DNA of 64,000 bases from Gramella sp. Hel_I_59 (GCF_006714895.1 NZ_VFME01000001.1:1054001-1118000), one strand, 5' to 3'. Shown: positions 1 to 7,961, counted from the stretch's first letter. Numbers and translations: made by a program. Notes: a model not told the origin generated them from the sequence alone.

Positions 1-222
1 ATACCTCCAGAGCAGGAAACACCCAATACTTACAAGAGCGTAAAAAACGAAAAAGAGATCGTTTCGTTCCCACCAGCTACTATGGTCTTTGTGGTGGTGA
101 TCCTTATGCAATTTCCATAAGAAACCGTGCATCACATATTTGTGTGTGAACCACGCCATTCCCTCCATCATCATAAAGGTTCCAAAAAATACTAATAGCC
201 ATAATATCACTTGCATCATCAT
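1..222 (-). CDS. crtZ: Beta-carotene hydroxylase, N-terminal part (runs off the window)
   Basis: The first 74 codons are visible and the gene continues past base 1. The product is a membrane di-iron hydroxylase that adds 3-hydroxyl groups to beta-carotene rings, giving zeaxanthin. The translation has one hydrophobic helix (about residues 5-19), then the histidine clusters HKYVMH (27-32) and HKDHHH (39-44), which are iron-ligand motifs of the CrtZ/fatty-acid hydroxylase superfamily. The start is one of three consecutive ATG codons at 222, 219 and 216. It lies only 3 bases after the crtB stop, so it is the last visible gene of the carotenoid operon. A lycopene cyclase may follow outside the window, but that is inference. 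Confidence 0.88.
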   Translation of the reverse strand, partial: MMMQVILWLLVFFGTFMMMEGMAWFTHKYVMHGFLWKLHKDHHHKDHSSWWERNDLFFVFYALVSIGCFLLWRY

Positions 223-225
223 CAA

Positions 226-1065
226 TTATATTAAATTCAATCTATAAGAAATATAGGATTTTGCCAGTAGTCCTGCCTTTTGATAATTAGGAACACGAAC
301 CCGGCAATTTTTAATCTCCAAAGATGGGACGTTTTTAAGTTTCTGAAGTAATTTTCTATAATATATATAAGCAGTATACACACCAAACTTAGCTTCAACC
401 GGAAGATGAGCGATCCCGCTTAAACCTTTACTGAAGTCTTCTTCAATTTCAGCAACTATCTGTTGTTTATTCACCTCGTCTAATTCTGAAAGGTCCACAT
501 TTGGGAAATAGGATCTGCTAAGATCTTCATAATCTGCTTTTAGATCTCTTAAGAAATTAACCTTTTGAAAAGCCGAACCAAGACTCATCGCCGATGATTT
601 TAATTCTTCGTATTTCGCCTGATCACCTTTTACAAAAACTTTTAAACACATCAGACCAACAACATCTGCACTGCCATAGATATACTGGCGGTATTCCTCA
701 ACGCTCAAGTACTCAGATTTATGAAGATCCAGCCGCATACTATCCATAAAAGCCTTGTAAAGTTGAGGTTCTATATCGTACCGGTGTACCGTTTCCTGAA
801 AAGCATTCAGAATTGGATTAAGAGAAATTCTTTGATTTAGTGACTTATATAGATCGGCTTCAAAATCTTTAAATAATAATTCCTTGTCATAATCATGAAA
901 GCTATCCACAATCTCATCTGCAAATCTTACAAATCCATAAATATTATAAATATCCTGCCTGATAGAGGGGGCCAGCATCTTAGTGGCCAGGCTAAAAGAA
1001 GTACTATAGCTGTTAGTAACAGTTTTGCTACAGGACCGGGATACCGTATCAAAAATCGCTTTCAT
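226..1065 (-). CDS. crtB: Phytoene synthase
   Basis: This 279-residue trans-isoprenyl diphosphate synthase condenses two geranylgeranyl diphosphates to phytoene, the first committed carotenoid step. Both aspartate-rich Mg2+/diphosphate motifs are visible: ADEIVD at residues 49-54 and NFLRDLKAD at 170-178, with the helix YGSADVVG at 130-137 between them. The length is normal for bacterial CrtB. It starts 3 bases after the crtI stop and is followed 3 bases later by crtZ, so crtI, crtB and crtZ are almost certainly one transcript. A squalene synthase paralogue is the only real alternative; the operon context argues for phytoene. Confidence 0.95.
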   Translation of the reverse strand: MKAIFDTVSRSCSKTVTNSYSTSFSLATKMLAPSIRQDIYNIYGFVRFADEIVDSFHDYDKELLFKDFEADLYKSLNQRISLNPILNAFQETVHRYDIEPQLYKAFMDSMRLDLHKSEYLSVEEYRQYIYGSADVVGLMCLKVFVKGDQAKYEELKSSAMSLGSAFQKVNFLRDLKADYEDLSRSYFPNVDLSELDEVNKQQIVAEIEEDFSKGLSGIAHLPVEAKFGVYTAYIYYRKLLQKLKNVPSLEIKNCRVRVPNYQKAGLLAKSYISYRLNLI

Positions 1066-1068
1066 AAA

Positions 1069-2535
1069 TTAGTTTTGTTCATTTTGTTGTATCAATCCAG
1101 CTGCAAGTTTCCCTGAAATAAGGGATGGTGGTACACCTGGTCCAGGAACGGTTAGCTGCCCGGTAAAATATAATTTTTCCACCTTTTTGCTTCTAATTTT
1201 AGGTCTTAAAAATGCGGTTTGGAAAAGTGTATTTGCCATTCCATAAGCATTTCCTTTATAGGAATTATAAGCTTCCTTAAAGTCCTTTACACAAAAGGAT
1301 TCCTTAAATATAATATTTCCTTTTATTTCCTGCCCTGTAAGCGCCTGAAAACGTTCAATTATCATATTAAAATAACGTTCCCTAATCTCATCGGTATCTT
1401 CAAGGTCTGGTGCAAGCGGAATTAAGAATATACCTGCTTCCTTTCCTTCAGGAGCTACGGAATCATCAGTTTTTGATGGAAAACTGGCATAGAAGAGTGG
1501 ATCTTCAGGCCATGCGGCGACATCATATATGGCTTTTGCATGATCTTTAAAACTGCTATCGAAGAATAAAGTGTGGTGAGATACATTTTTCAGTTTCTTG
1601 TCAAAGCCCACATAAAAGAGTAGGGAAGAGGGTGCAAATGTTTTCTTCTTCCAGTATTTTTCAGAATATTGCCTATCAAACTCTGGAAGCAAAGTTTCTG
1701 TGTGGTGATAATCTGCCCCAGAAAGAATGATATCTGCAGGATAAAGTTTCCCGTCTATTTTTAGCGCTTTTGCTGCGCGATCTTCAGTAGTAATAGCCTC
1801 GACATTAGCATTGAGGTGAAACTTAACGCCTAAGGACTCTGCGAGCTCTGTAATGCCTTCAATAACTTTATACATACCTCCATGAGGATGCCAGGTACCC
1901 AATCCAAAGTCGGCATAATTCATGAAACTGTAAAAAGCCGGGGTATCACTAGGTTTTGCTCCCAGGAACAATACCGGAAATTCAAGGATCTGTCTTAGTT
2001 TTTCATTGGAAAACTCTTTTCGAACATCTCCACTAATATTTGTAAAAAAGCGCCCCAGTCTTGTTGCGGTCGCAGTTGTTACAAGTTCCATTGGAGAAAC
2101 TCCAGGACGATAAACCAGATCTTTAATGGCGATGTCATAGTTGTCACGGGCTCTTTTGATGAATTTCTTCAGTTTTTCTGAGCTTCCCTTTTCGACTTCT
2201 TCAAAAGTCTCATAGATCTCTTCCAGGCTACCCGGAATTATTACGGAGTCATCTTTACCGAAATAAACTTCGTAGGCTGGATCTAATTTGTTCAGTTGAA
2301 AGTAATCTGAAGCGGATTTTCCGAAGTCAGAAAAGAAACGTTCAAAAACATCTGGCATCCAGTACCAGGTTGGCCCAATATCAAAAGTAAAACCATCACG
2401 TTTTAATTGACGGGCTCTACCACCTACGGTATCATTCTTTTCGAATACTTCTACCTCGTAACCGGCCTGAGCCAGGTAGCAGGAAGCTGCTAGAGATGAA
2501 AAACCGGATCCTATAATATTTATCTTTTTTGGCAT
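1069..2535 (-). CDS. crtI: Phytoene desaturase (CrtI-type)
   Basis: This 488-residue FAD flavoprotein desaturates phytoene stepwise to lycopene at the membrane. The N-terminus carries the Rossmann dinucleotide motif GSGFSSLAASCYLAQAG from residue 9 and the following VFEKNDTVGGRAR. The C-terminus has the family signature YFTGQLTVPGPGVPPSLISG near residues 455-475. Length matches bacterial CrtI (about 490). It begins 9 bases downstream of the MerR-type regulator gene and is immediately followed by crtB. The number of desaturation steps cannot be read from sequence; the neighbouring crtZ suggests a product that goes on to beta-carotene and zeaxanthin. Confidence 0.95.
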   Translation of the reverse strand: MPKKINIIGSGFSSLAASCYLAQAGYEVEVFEKNDTVGGRARQLKRDGFTFDIGPTWYWMPDVFERFFSDFGKSASDYFQLNKLDPAYEVYFGKDDSVIIPGSLEEIYETFEEVEKGSSEKLKKFIKRARDNYDIAIKDLVYRPGVSPMELVTTATATRLGRFFTNISGDVRKEFSNEKLRQILEFPVLFLGAKPSDTPAFYSFMNYADFGLGTWHPHGGMYKVIEGITELAESLGVKFHLNANVEAITTEDRAAKALKIDGKLYPADIILSGADYHHTETLLPEFDRQYSEKYWKKKTFAPSSLLFYVGFDKKLKNVSHHTLFFDSSFKDHAKAIYDVAAWPEDPLFYASFPSKTDDSVAPEGKEAGIFLIPLAPDLEDTDEIRERYFNMIIERFQALTGQEIKGNIIFKESFCVKDFKEAYNSYKGNAYGMANTLFQTAFLRPKIRSKKVEKLYFTGQLTVPGPGVPPSLISGKLAAGLIQQNEQN

Positions 2536-2544
2536 TGGGGATTT

Positions 2545-3447
2545 TTAGAGACTATTTATAAAATCTTTGATCGATGTCTGTACTTTGATGTTTCCAGGAA
2601 GACCATCCTGATCAATTTCTTTCGTTCTTTGTCCAAATAACAGGAATTCTCTTGGTTTATCCTGACATAACTTCTCCTGGAACTCATTTATAAATTCTGA
2701 AACATCTGTATTTACAGGAGAGATGGTAAGATAACTTACGAATACCGGGTCATTATGGATTTTCATCAGGTAATCCATATTATCCAATGGCAAACTCGGG
2801 CCGACATAAATAACATTTTTACCTGCGTTTAAAAGCTCATAATTAAGATACAAAATACCAATATCATGGATTTCATTATAGGGAAGAAAAAGAACATACA
2901 ATTTGTCGTTATTCTCTTCCTCGCCGTTAGATTTTAGTTCGGCGATATTGATATAGATCTTTTGTTTAATAAGTTCAATAATATAGTGCTCATGAATAGG
3001 TTTGATGGTATCAGTTTGCCACAGCAGCCCAATCTCTTCAAGCAGAGGAATAAAAACATCGTAAAAAACATCTCTAAATGACAATTTTGAGACCAGATCA
3101 TTGTAAGTCTTCTGAAACAACCTGTCATCAAAATTCATCATTGCGAGCTTGAAAGCATTTTTGGCTCTGTTCTCTACACTAGAAGAAGCTGAGATTCTTC
3201 TTACAAGCGCATGAACTTCATCTTCTTTCATTTTCGAGATACGTGAAATCTTGTATCCATGAATGTTCAAAAAAGAAATATTGAGCAGCTTCTGCAGGTC
3301 TTCACCATCGTAGGTACGAATATTAGTATCTGTTCTTTCAGGATTAAGAATATTATATCTCTTTTCCCAGATCCTAATAGTGTGAGCTTTAATTCCACTT
3401 AGATGCTCCAGATCCTTAATGCTAAAATTTTGTTTGATGTGTTCCAT
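2545..3447 (-). CDS. CarH/LitR-like MerR regulator with B12-binding domain
   Basis: 300 residues. An N-terminal MerR winged helix (about 7-75, with IRIWEKRYNIL and the wing TDTNIRTY) is joined to a B12-binding helical bundle and a Rossmann-type B12 domain (about 95-285). Photoreceptor landmarks of CarH are present: W143-x9-E153-H154 in the helical cap, and NEIHDIG with H194 at the place of the lower cobalt ligand. The position just after the tryptophan, which in Thermus CarH is the His that binds cobalt after light exposure, is Gln here. Known CarH proteins repress carotenoid genes in the dark and release DNA when light breaks adenosylcobalamin. It is the first gene of the crt operon, so autoregulation is likely (inferred). 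Confidence 0.88.
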   Translation of the reverse strand: MEHIKQNFSIKDLEHLSGIKAHTIRIWEKRYNILNPERTDTNIRTYDGEDLQKLLNISFLNIHGYKISRISKMKEDEVHALVRRISASSSVENRAKNAFKLAMMNFDDRLFQKTYNDLVSKLSFRDVFYDVFIPLLEEIGLLWQTDTIKPIHEHYIIELIKQKIYINIAELKSNGEEENNDKLYVLFLPYNEIHDIGILYLNYELLNAGKNVIYVGPSLPLDNMDYLMKIHNDPVFVSYLTISPVNTDVSEFINEFQEKLCQDKPREFLLFGQRTKEIDQDGLPGNIKVQTSIKDFINSL

Positions 3448-3461
3448 ACTTCTTTTAAGCT

Positions 3462-3545
3462 ATTAAACAAATCTAAACAATTATTAAGGTGAAAGTAATA
3501 GAGAAAAGTTAAAATGTTTAATTAAACATAATTTACATTAAACAA
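3462..3545 (-). promoter_or_regulatory. crt operon promoter with repeated ATTAAACAA boxes
   Basis: Four near-identical 9-base boxes lie in the leader of the regulator gene, given here on the plus strand: ATTAAACAA at 3462-3470, TCTAAACAA at 3472-3480, ATTAAACAT at 3521-3529 and ATTAAACAA at 3537-3545. A fifth in inverse orientation completes the palindrome TGTTTAATTAAACA at 3516-3529. The first two boxes are spaced exactly 10 bases and overlap a minus-strand TAGATTTG (-7 type element, 3468-3475). This looks like an operator for the CarH-like regulator; the assignment is inference. Confidence 0.55.
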
Positions 3546-3561
3546 AATTAAGATGGGATAT

Positions 3562-3582
3562 AAAAAAAAGCCTTAGCGGCTA
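3562..3582 (-). terminator. Terminator of the Lys-Lys-Leu tRNA operon
   Basis: Read on the minus strand, AGCC-GCTA-AGGCT is a short hairpin followed by a run of eight T. It sits 24 bases beyond the 3' end of tRNA-Leu. The stem is short, so efficiency is uncertain. Confidence 0.5.
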
Positions 3583-3605
3583 ATTGTATATTTCCTGGAA
3601 AGTAG

Positions 3606-3689
3606 TACCCGAGGCGGGACTTGAACCCGCACGCCCTAATGGACACATGGCCCTCAACCATGCCTGTCTACCAATTCCAGCACTCGGGT
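3606..3689 (-). tRNA. tRNA-Leu (anticodon GAG)
   Basis: The 84-base sequence folds as a class II tRNA with acceptor stem ACCCGAG/CTCGGGT, a long variable arm and a T arm with GGTTCAAGTCC. The anticodon loop TTGAGGG gives anticodon GAG, reading CUC/CUU leucine codons. No CCA is encoded. It is the last of three tRNAs on the minus strand. Confidence 0.95.
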
Positions 3690-3758
3690 GTGAGTTTATG
3701 GAAAGCTTCCATAAGGCTGGTCAACAAGTTCCGATAAAAAATCGGAGCGAGCAAATAG

Positions 3759-3831
3759 TGATCTGGCTGGGGCTCGAACCCAGGACCCTCTCCTTAAAAG
3801 GGAGATGCTCTACCAACTGAGCTACCAGATC
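3759..3831 (-). tRNA. tRNA-Lys (anticodon TTT), copy 1
   Basis: A 73-base cloverleaf with acceptor stem GATCTGG/CCAGATC, D arm GCTCAGTTGGTAGAGC and anticodon loop CTTTTAA (TTT, lysine). It is identical to the copy 27 bases upstream on the same strand. CCA is not encoded. Confidence 0.97.
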
Positions 3832-3858
3832 TTGAACAATAAAATAGGAACTTATTTG

Positions 3859-3931
3859 TGATCTGGCTGGGGCTCGAACCCAGGACCCTCTCCTTAAAAG
3901 GGAGATGCTCTACCAACTGAGCTACCAGATC
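3859..3931 (-). tRNA. tRNA-Lys (anticodon TTT), copy 2
   Basis: Identical in sequence to the neighbouring tRNA-Lys at 3759-3831, forming a tandem pair. It is promoter-proximal in the operon: the promoter at 3967-3996 reads into it. Confidence 0.97.
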
Positions 3932-3966
3932 ATTAAAAAGCATCCGTCTTTTTGCGAATGCGGGTG

Positions 3967-3996
3967 CAAATATACATGCATTAATTTATTTTTCAA
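3967..3996 (-). promoter_or_regulatory. Promoter of the Lys-Lys-Leu tRNA operon
   Basis: On the minus strand a -33 TTG (3994-3996) is separated by exactly 19 bases from the -7 element TATATTTG (3967-3974). This matches the Bacteroidota consensus TTG/TAnnTTTG, about 35 bases before the first tRNA. Confidence 0.7.
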
Positions 3997-4056
3997 GACA
4001 TAATTGCTATAATTTTACCATAGTTTTGCCTTTTGCTCATTTTAAGTGATTTACAG

Positions 4057-4578
4057 ATGAAAATTTTTTTGATTGGATACATGGGAAGCGGTAAATCCAC
4101 CGTTGGAAAACTGCTTTCTGAAGAATTAAACTACAAATTTTATGATCTTGACCAAGAGATCGAAAATGAGTACGACATGGCGATCTCTGAAATCTTTGCG
4201 AGAAAGGGAGAAATTTTCTTCAGAAAAGCTGAACGAAAGATGCTGGAGAAATTAATTAACCTTGATGAGGACGCGGTAGTTTCACTTGGCGGTGGCACGC
4301 CGTGTTATGGTGACAACATGGAGCTTATAAAAAATGCAGATTCGGTACGATCTATTTATCTTAAGCTGAACATTCAAACCTTATTAGAGAGATTGCAACG
4401 TGAAAAAGCAGACAGGCCAGTGATAAGTCATTTGGATACCGAAGAGCTGCTGGAAGAGTTTATCAGAAAACATTTGTTCGAAAGAGGCTTTTATTACAAT
4501 CAAAGTGAACTAATTTTAAGTTGTAATGATAAAGATCCTTCTGAAATCACCCGGGAATTAGTGGAGACTTTAAGATAA
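4057..4578 (+). CDS. aroK: Shikimate kinase
   Basis: This 173-residue cytosolic kinase phosphorylates shikimate at O3 in the aromatic amino-acid pathway. The Walker A loop GYMGSGKST is at residues 7-15, the shikimate/Mg2+ motif DLD at 30-32, the GGG loop SLGGGTPCY near 76-84, and the lid region contains ADRPVI. I chose the ATG at 4057, which gives the family's MKIFLIGYMGSGKS start; an in-frame TTG at 4033 lies too close to a -7-like TAGTTTTG at 4021-4028. The last 9 bases overlap the convergent phosphoribosyltransferase gene. Confidence 0.95.
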   Translation: MKIFLIGYMGSGKSTVGKLLSEELNYKFYDLDQEIENEYDMAISEIFARKGEIFFRKAERKMLEKLINLDEDAVVSLGGGTPCYGDNMELIKNADSVRSIYLKLNIQTLLERLQREKADRPVISHLDTEELLEEFIRKHLFERGFYYNQSELILSCNDKDPSEITRELVETLR

Positions 4579-5070
4579 CTCTACACGTTCATGATCCTTT
4601 TCAAAAATAACTTTTACCGTTTCGCTTAGAGAAGTCGAAAGAGATAGACCTTTAAAATCGGCTTTCACCGGGTAGCGTTTATGATTCCGGTCCACAAGTA
4701 CGGCGGTCTTAAAATTTTTAATTGGAACGTCCAGAAAGTATCGTACTCCGTAAATAAGGGTGGAACCTGAATTCAATACATCGTCCACCAGGATCAAAGA
4801 TTTATTTTGATAATCTTCGGGTTTTAAAGAAACACTTATAGGATCCAACGGTGCTTTTTTGTTAATCACCACTTTACCCAAAGTAGTTTTTAAAGGTGAA
4901 ATTTCCTGAAGTTCTTTTTCCAGTTTCTGAGCTAGAATATATCCATTATTAGCGATTCCTGCGATAATGATCTCTTTCTCATCCACATTACTCTCATAGA
5001 TCTGGTATGCTATTCTCCTGATTTTATGCTTGATCTCATCCTGGTTGAGAATTGAATGCTTGGCTTTCAT
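4570..5070 (-). CDS. Phosphoribosyltransferase family protein
   Basis: 166 residues with a type I PRTase fold. The PRPP-binding signature SLILVDDVLNSGSTL lies at residues 91-105, and a flexible-loop region precedes it. It probably transfers or recognises phosphoribosyl groups in nucleotide salvage or regulation; PyrR-like and hypoxanthine-type enzymes are both possible and the substrate cannot be told from sequence. It is third in an operon with the TPMT-like and Hsp15-like genes (3-base gap after the methyltransferase stop). Its 3' end overlaps aroK by 9 bases on the opposite strand. Confidence 0.85.
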   Translation of the reverse strand: MKAKHSILNQDEIKHKIRRIAYQIYESNVDEKEIIIAGIANNGYILAQKLEKELQEISPLKTTLGKVVINKKAPLDPISVSLKPEDYQNKSLILVDDVLNSGSTLIYGVRYFLDVPIKNFKTAVLVDRNHKRYPVKADFKGLSLSTSLSETVKVIFEKDHERVELS

Positions 5071-5073
5071 AAA

Positions 5074-5649
5074 TTACTTTTTTCGGAATTTGAAGAATAG
5101 TTCATTTCCTAAACGAGGTTTTATGGAATTGTGTGCTTTCTCCAGAATTTCAATATGATAATACGGACTAAAATAAGTTAAATATTCTTCACGACTGCCG
5201 CCAAAAGGTGGGCCGTCTTCCTTTAATTCAAAATCAAATAATAAACCTGCCAGTACTCCTTCAGATCTTAGAAGTTCACTGGTTTTTTGAGCGTATGCAT
5301 TTCGTTTAGTAACCGGTAATGCGCAGAAAAATGATTGTTCCAGGATTAGGTCGAAGGATTTTTCAATTTCAAAAAAATTCTGGTGCAGCATTTGTTGCTC
5401 AGGAAATTCAGGATTGCGAAGTGAAAATGAGTTTAGAGGAATTTCAGCAATATCACAGAGAAAGACATTTTTGAAACCACTTTTAAAAAGATATTCAGCT
5501 TCATAAGCATTGCCTGCTCCGGGAATTAGAATGTATAGTTCTTTGTTCTCAATACCATCTGCAAATTTCCTAATTGGAGGCGAAACAGCGCCAAGATCCC
5601 ATCCGGTTTGATTATTTTTATATCTATCGTTCCAGTAATCTTTAGTCAT
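5074..5649 (-). CDS. TPMT-family SAM-dependent methyltransferase
   Basis: 191 residues. The N-terminal YWNDRYKNNQTGWDLG and the SAM-binding loop IPGAGNAYEAEYL are characteristic of the thiopurine S-methyltransferase family. Later motifs include LCDIAEIPL and the active-site-like FDLILEQSFFCALP. Bacterial members methylate thiols, selenium or tellurium compounds, or unknown small molecules, so the substrate here is unknown. It overlaps the upstream S4-domain gene by 8 bases, implying translational coupling in one transcript. Confidence 0.85.
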   Translation of the reverse strand: MTKDYWNDRYKNNQTGWDLGAVSPPIRKFADGIENKELYILIPGAGNAYEAEYLFKSGFKNVFLCDIAEIPLNSFSLRNPEFPEQQMLHQNFFEIEKSFDLILEQSFFCALPVTKRNAYAQKTSELLRSEGVLAGLLFDFELKEDGPPFGGSREEYLTYFSPYYHIEILEKAHNSIKPRLGNELFFKFRKK

Positions 5650-6064
5650 CTTTTTTCTTCTCTAAGCCATCATCCTTCTTTTCGTCTAAACCGTCATCTG
5701 TATTTTCAAACCAGTCATCAATATCACGACGGTCTTTCTTAGTAGGGCGGCCAGTACCTTTTTTGCGGTAATAGTCCTTGGAGTATTTTAAAAGATCCAG
5801 TTTCTCAAAGGCTTCTTTCGGGGTGATATCATGAACATAGATATTAACAAGTTTGGCCCCAACACGACTTTTAGGAAGATCGAGGATCTCTAATTCATAA
5901 TTGATCTGATTTTTCCGAACTCTCAGTTTATCACCAGGAAATACATCTTTACTTGGTTTCTGGATCTCATCGTTCAATCTTACCTTTCCTTGCTTGCAGG
6001 CAGTTGTTGCCAGACTTCGGGTCTTAAAATAGCGTACGCACCATAAAAACTTATCAACTCTCAT
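5642..6064 (-). CDS. hslR: Hsp15-like RNA-binding S4-domain protein
   Basis: 140 residues from the ATG at 6064; an upstream in-frame ATG at 6100 would add 12 residues, but the MRVDKFLWCVRYFKTRS start is typical of the family. The S4 RNA-binding domain occupies about residues 1-65 (ACKQGKVRLNDE, PGDKLRVRKN). Hsp15 binds free 50S subunits carrying stalled nascent chains. The C-terminus is a charged tail with repeated DDGL/EKK blocks, probably disordered. First gene of a three-gene minus-strand operon. Confidence 0.85.
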   Translation of the reverse strand: MRVDKFLWCVRYFKTRSLATTACKQGKVRLNDEIQKPSKDVFPGDKLRVRKNQINYELEILDLPKSRVGAKLVNIYVHDITPKEAFEKLDLLKYSKDYYRKKGTGRPTKKDRRDIDDWFENTDDGLDEKKDDGLEKKKDD

Positions 6065-6092
6065 ACTTATACCTTCAAATCGCCGTTCAATA

Positions 6093-6124
6093 TTGAACAA
6101 AAATACAAGATTATTGTATCTTGC
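6093..6124 (+). promoter_or_regulatory. Promoter of the FKBP lipoprotein gene
   Basis: TTG at 6093-6095, 21 bases, then TATCTTGC at 6117-6124, close to the TTG/TAnnTTTG consensus. The ATG follows 20 bases later. It lies in the gap between divergent hslR and the lipoprotein gene. Confidence 0.5.
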
Positions 6125-6144
6125 GGCTCCAAAATAAAATTCTG

Positions 6145-7092
6145 ATGAGAATAAACAAATTGATGCTGGTTGGTCTTACGGCTTTTCTTGCATTTGCATG
6201 TAATAATGATGATGATGGCGGTCTGGCCCAGGTTGAAGTTCGTGACCGTACAGAGGTTGCGGTCGAAGACGACCAGGCACTTTTAGACTACCTGTCAACG
6301 CACTTCTATAACTATGAAGACTTCGAAAGTCCTTCTGAAGATTTCAACTATCAAATCGTATTCGATACGATCGCTGGCGAAAATGCAGACAAAGAGCCGA
6401 TCATCAGTTCAGATAAATTAATAACGAAAACCGTTAATCATGAAGGTGTAGACCAGAATCTATATGTACTACGAGTACGTGAAGGTGCTGGTGCGAAACC
6501 TACCTTTGCAGATTCTACCTTTGTTACTTATGAAGGAGAACTTCTCACAGGGACTGTTTTCGACTCTAACTTAAGAAACCCTGTTTGGTTTAATCTTTCA
6601 CCATATTTTGGGATCGTTGATAACCGTGTAACACCGCTTGGCGGAGTTATTAAAGGATTTCAGGCTGGATTAACTGAGTTTGGTGCAGCTACTGGTTTTA
6701 AAGTAAATGCAGACAATTCTGTAGAATGGAATAATGACTACGGGATTGGTGCTATTTTTATGCCTTCCGGGTTGGCCTATTACTTTAATTCACCTGAGAC
6801 GATACCGGTTTACTCACCGCTTGTTTTTCAAATTAGTAGTTATGTGGTAAATCAGGCAGATCATGATAATGATGGTATTCCTTCATTTATGGAAGATCTG
6901 GATGGAGATAATGATGTAACTACAGATGATACCGATGAGGACGGACTTCCAAATTTATCAGATCCAGATGATGATGGTGATGGTACTCCAACAAGAGATG
7001 AAATTGAAATTACGGAAGATGGAACTTTGATCTTAACCGATTCAGATAACGACGGAACTCCAGATTACCTGGATCCAGACGTATTTCAATAG
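6145..7092 (+). CDS. FKBP-type peptidyl-prolyl isomerase lipoprotein with TSP3-like repeats
   Basis: 315 residues from the ATG at 6145; the longer TTG frame at 6121 begins inside the promoter. A lipoprotein signal peptide ends at LAFAC with Cys19. The middle (about 100-215) resembles an FKBP domain (FVTYEGELLTGTVFDSN, GVIKGFQAGL). The last 90 residues are Asp-rich with the pattern DxDxDGxxxxxDxDDDGDG, like calcium-binding thrombospondin type 3 repeats. It is probably a surface- or periplasm-anchored folding factor. GldI-type gliding lipoproteins share the FKBP fold, but nothing here ties it to gliding. Confidence 0.85.
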   Translation: MRINKLMLVGLTAFLAFACNNDDDGGLAQVEVRDRTEVAVEDDQALLDYLSTHFYNYEDFESPSEDFNYQIVFDTIAGENADKEPIISSDKLITKTVNHEGVDQNLYVLRVREGAGAKPTFADSTFVTYEGELLTGTVFDSNLRNPVWFNLSPYFGIVDNRVTPLGGVIKGFQAGLTEFGAATGFKVNADNSVEWNNDYGIGAIFMPSGLAYYFNSPETIPVYSPLVFQISSYVVNQADHDNDGIPSFMEDLDGDNDVTTDDTDEDGLPNLSDPDDDGDGTPTRDEIEITEDGTLILTDSDNDGTPDYLDPDVFQ

Positions 7093-7117
7093 TGGAATAG
7101 CTATTATAAATTAATTT

Positions 7118-7146
7118 AAAAAAACCTGGCGATCGCCGGGTTTTTT
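7118..7146. terminator. Bidirectional terminator
   Basis: A GC-rich hairpin around the perfect palindrome GGCGATCGCC is flanked by A6 on the left and T6 on the right. It can therefore end both the FKBP gene and the convergent metalloprotease gene. Confidence 0.85.
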
Positions 7147-7921
7147 ATTTTCCGCCCGCAGATTGTAAGTCTAGAATACAGGCATCATCAAGTTGAGGAA
7201 GATTATTATTGTCGATAGTATTAATGACCCCGCTACCAAATTCAATACTGGCCTTCATTAAGCATTTATCGGTAATACAGTGTGCAGTATTATTCGGGTC
7301 TTCGTGATCTGTAACTGGCTCTACACCCAGATTGACCAAACCAAACAAATGTCCAAATTCATGATTCAAAGTAGCGGCCTCAATAATTGCCTTACTTGGA
7401 GCGTTGAACTTGTTTGCAAAGTTCTTGATAGTTTCCCCGTACAAGATGATCGAAGTATTTCTGAATGCCGTGCCGAGAGTGATCTTAGTTTCGGAGTCAT
7501 TGATCTTCTTACCAGCGGCAAAATATATCCAGACTCCAATTTCATCGCCTATGGTATAAACCGTACGTGTATTGGATTCTACAGTTCTCAAATCATCTTC
7601 ATCGAAAGGAGTAAGTCCCGAACTTGCAACAGAGCGTAAATTGATGGTAATTCCATCGGGTTTATAAACTCTACTTTCCAGGAAATCTCTAAATGCATCG
7701 ATCGCTTCTGTCTCAGGTTTAAATCCTTCAGCATACACGATCTCAATATTCATTGAAGTAAATTCGGTATCACTTAATAGATCTGAAGCAGATGAACCGG
7801 TAACCTTTAAGTTAGCCGCTTTATTGTTTCCTTCTTCGGAATCATTATCAGAATCCTTACTACACGATACAGCGAGGCTGCTCAAAAACAGGATTAAAAA
7901 AGCTTTATAAATTTTATTCAT
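7145..7921 (-). CDS. Zinc metalloprotease lipoprotein
   Basis: 258 residues with a lipoprotein signal (SSLAVSC, Cys20). The zinc-binding helix NHEFGHLFGLVNLG supplies H187, E188 and H191; a third ligand could be H206 or H214. Two cysteines (C215, C220) and M222 in CLM resemble the disulfide and Met-turn of metzincin-like secreted peptidases found in flavobacteria. It probably acts at the cell envelope; the substrate is unknown. Its stop abuts the bidirectional terminator it shares with the FKBP gene. Confidence 0.82.
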   Translation of the reverse strand: MNKIYKAFLILFLSSLAVSCSKDSDNDSEEGNNKAANLKVTGSSASDLLSDTEFTSMNIEIVYAEGFKPETEAIDAFRDFLESRVYKPDGITINLRSVASSGLTPFDEDDLRTVESNTRTVYTIGDEIGVWIYFAAGKKINDSETKITLGTAFRNTSIILYGETIKNFANKFNAPSKAIIEAATLNHEFGHLFGLVNLGVEPVTDHEDPNNTAHCITDKCLMKASIEFGSGVINTIDNNNLPQLDDACILDLQSAGGK

Positions 7922-7961
7922 TCTGTATTAGATCTTGCGCAAAAATATGAAAAATAACGAG

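Noticed and set aside
3584-3820. 78-codon plus-strand frame across tRNA-Leu and tRNA-Lys
   Set aside because: It consists of the reverse complement of tRNA genes; this kind of spurious 'GLEPRT' peptide is common in automatic annotation.
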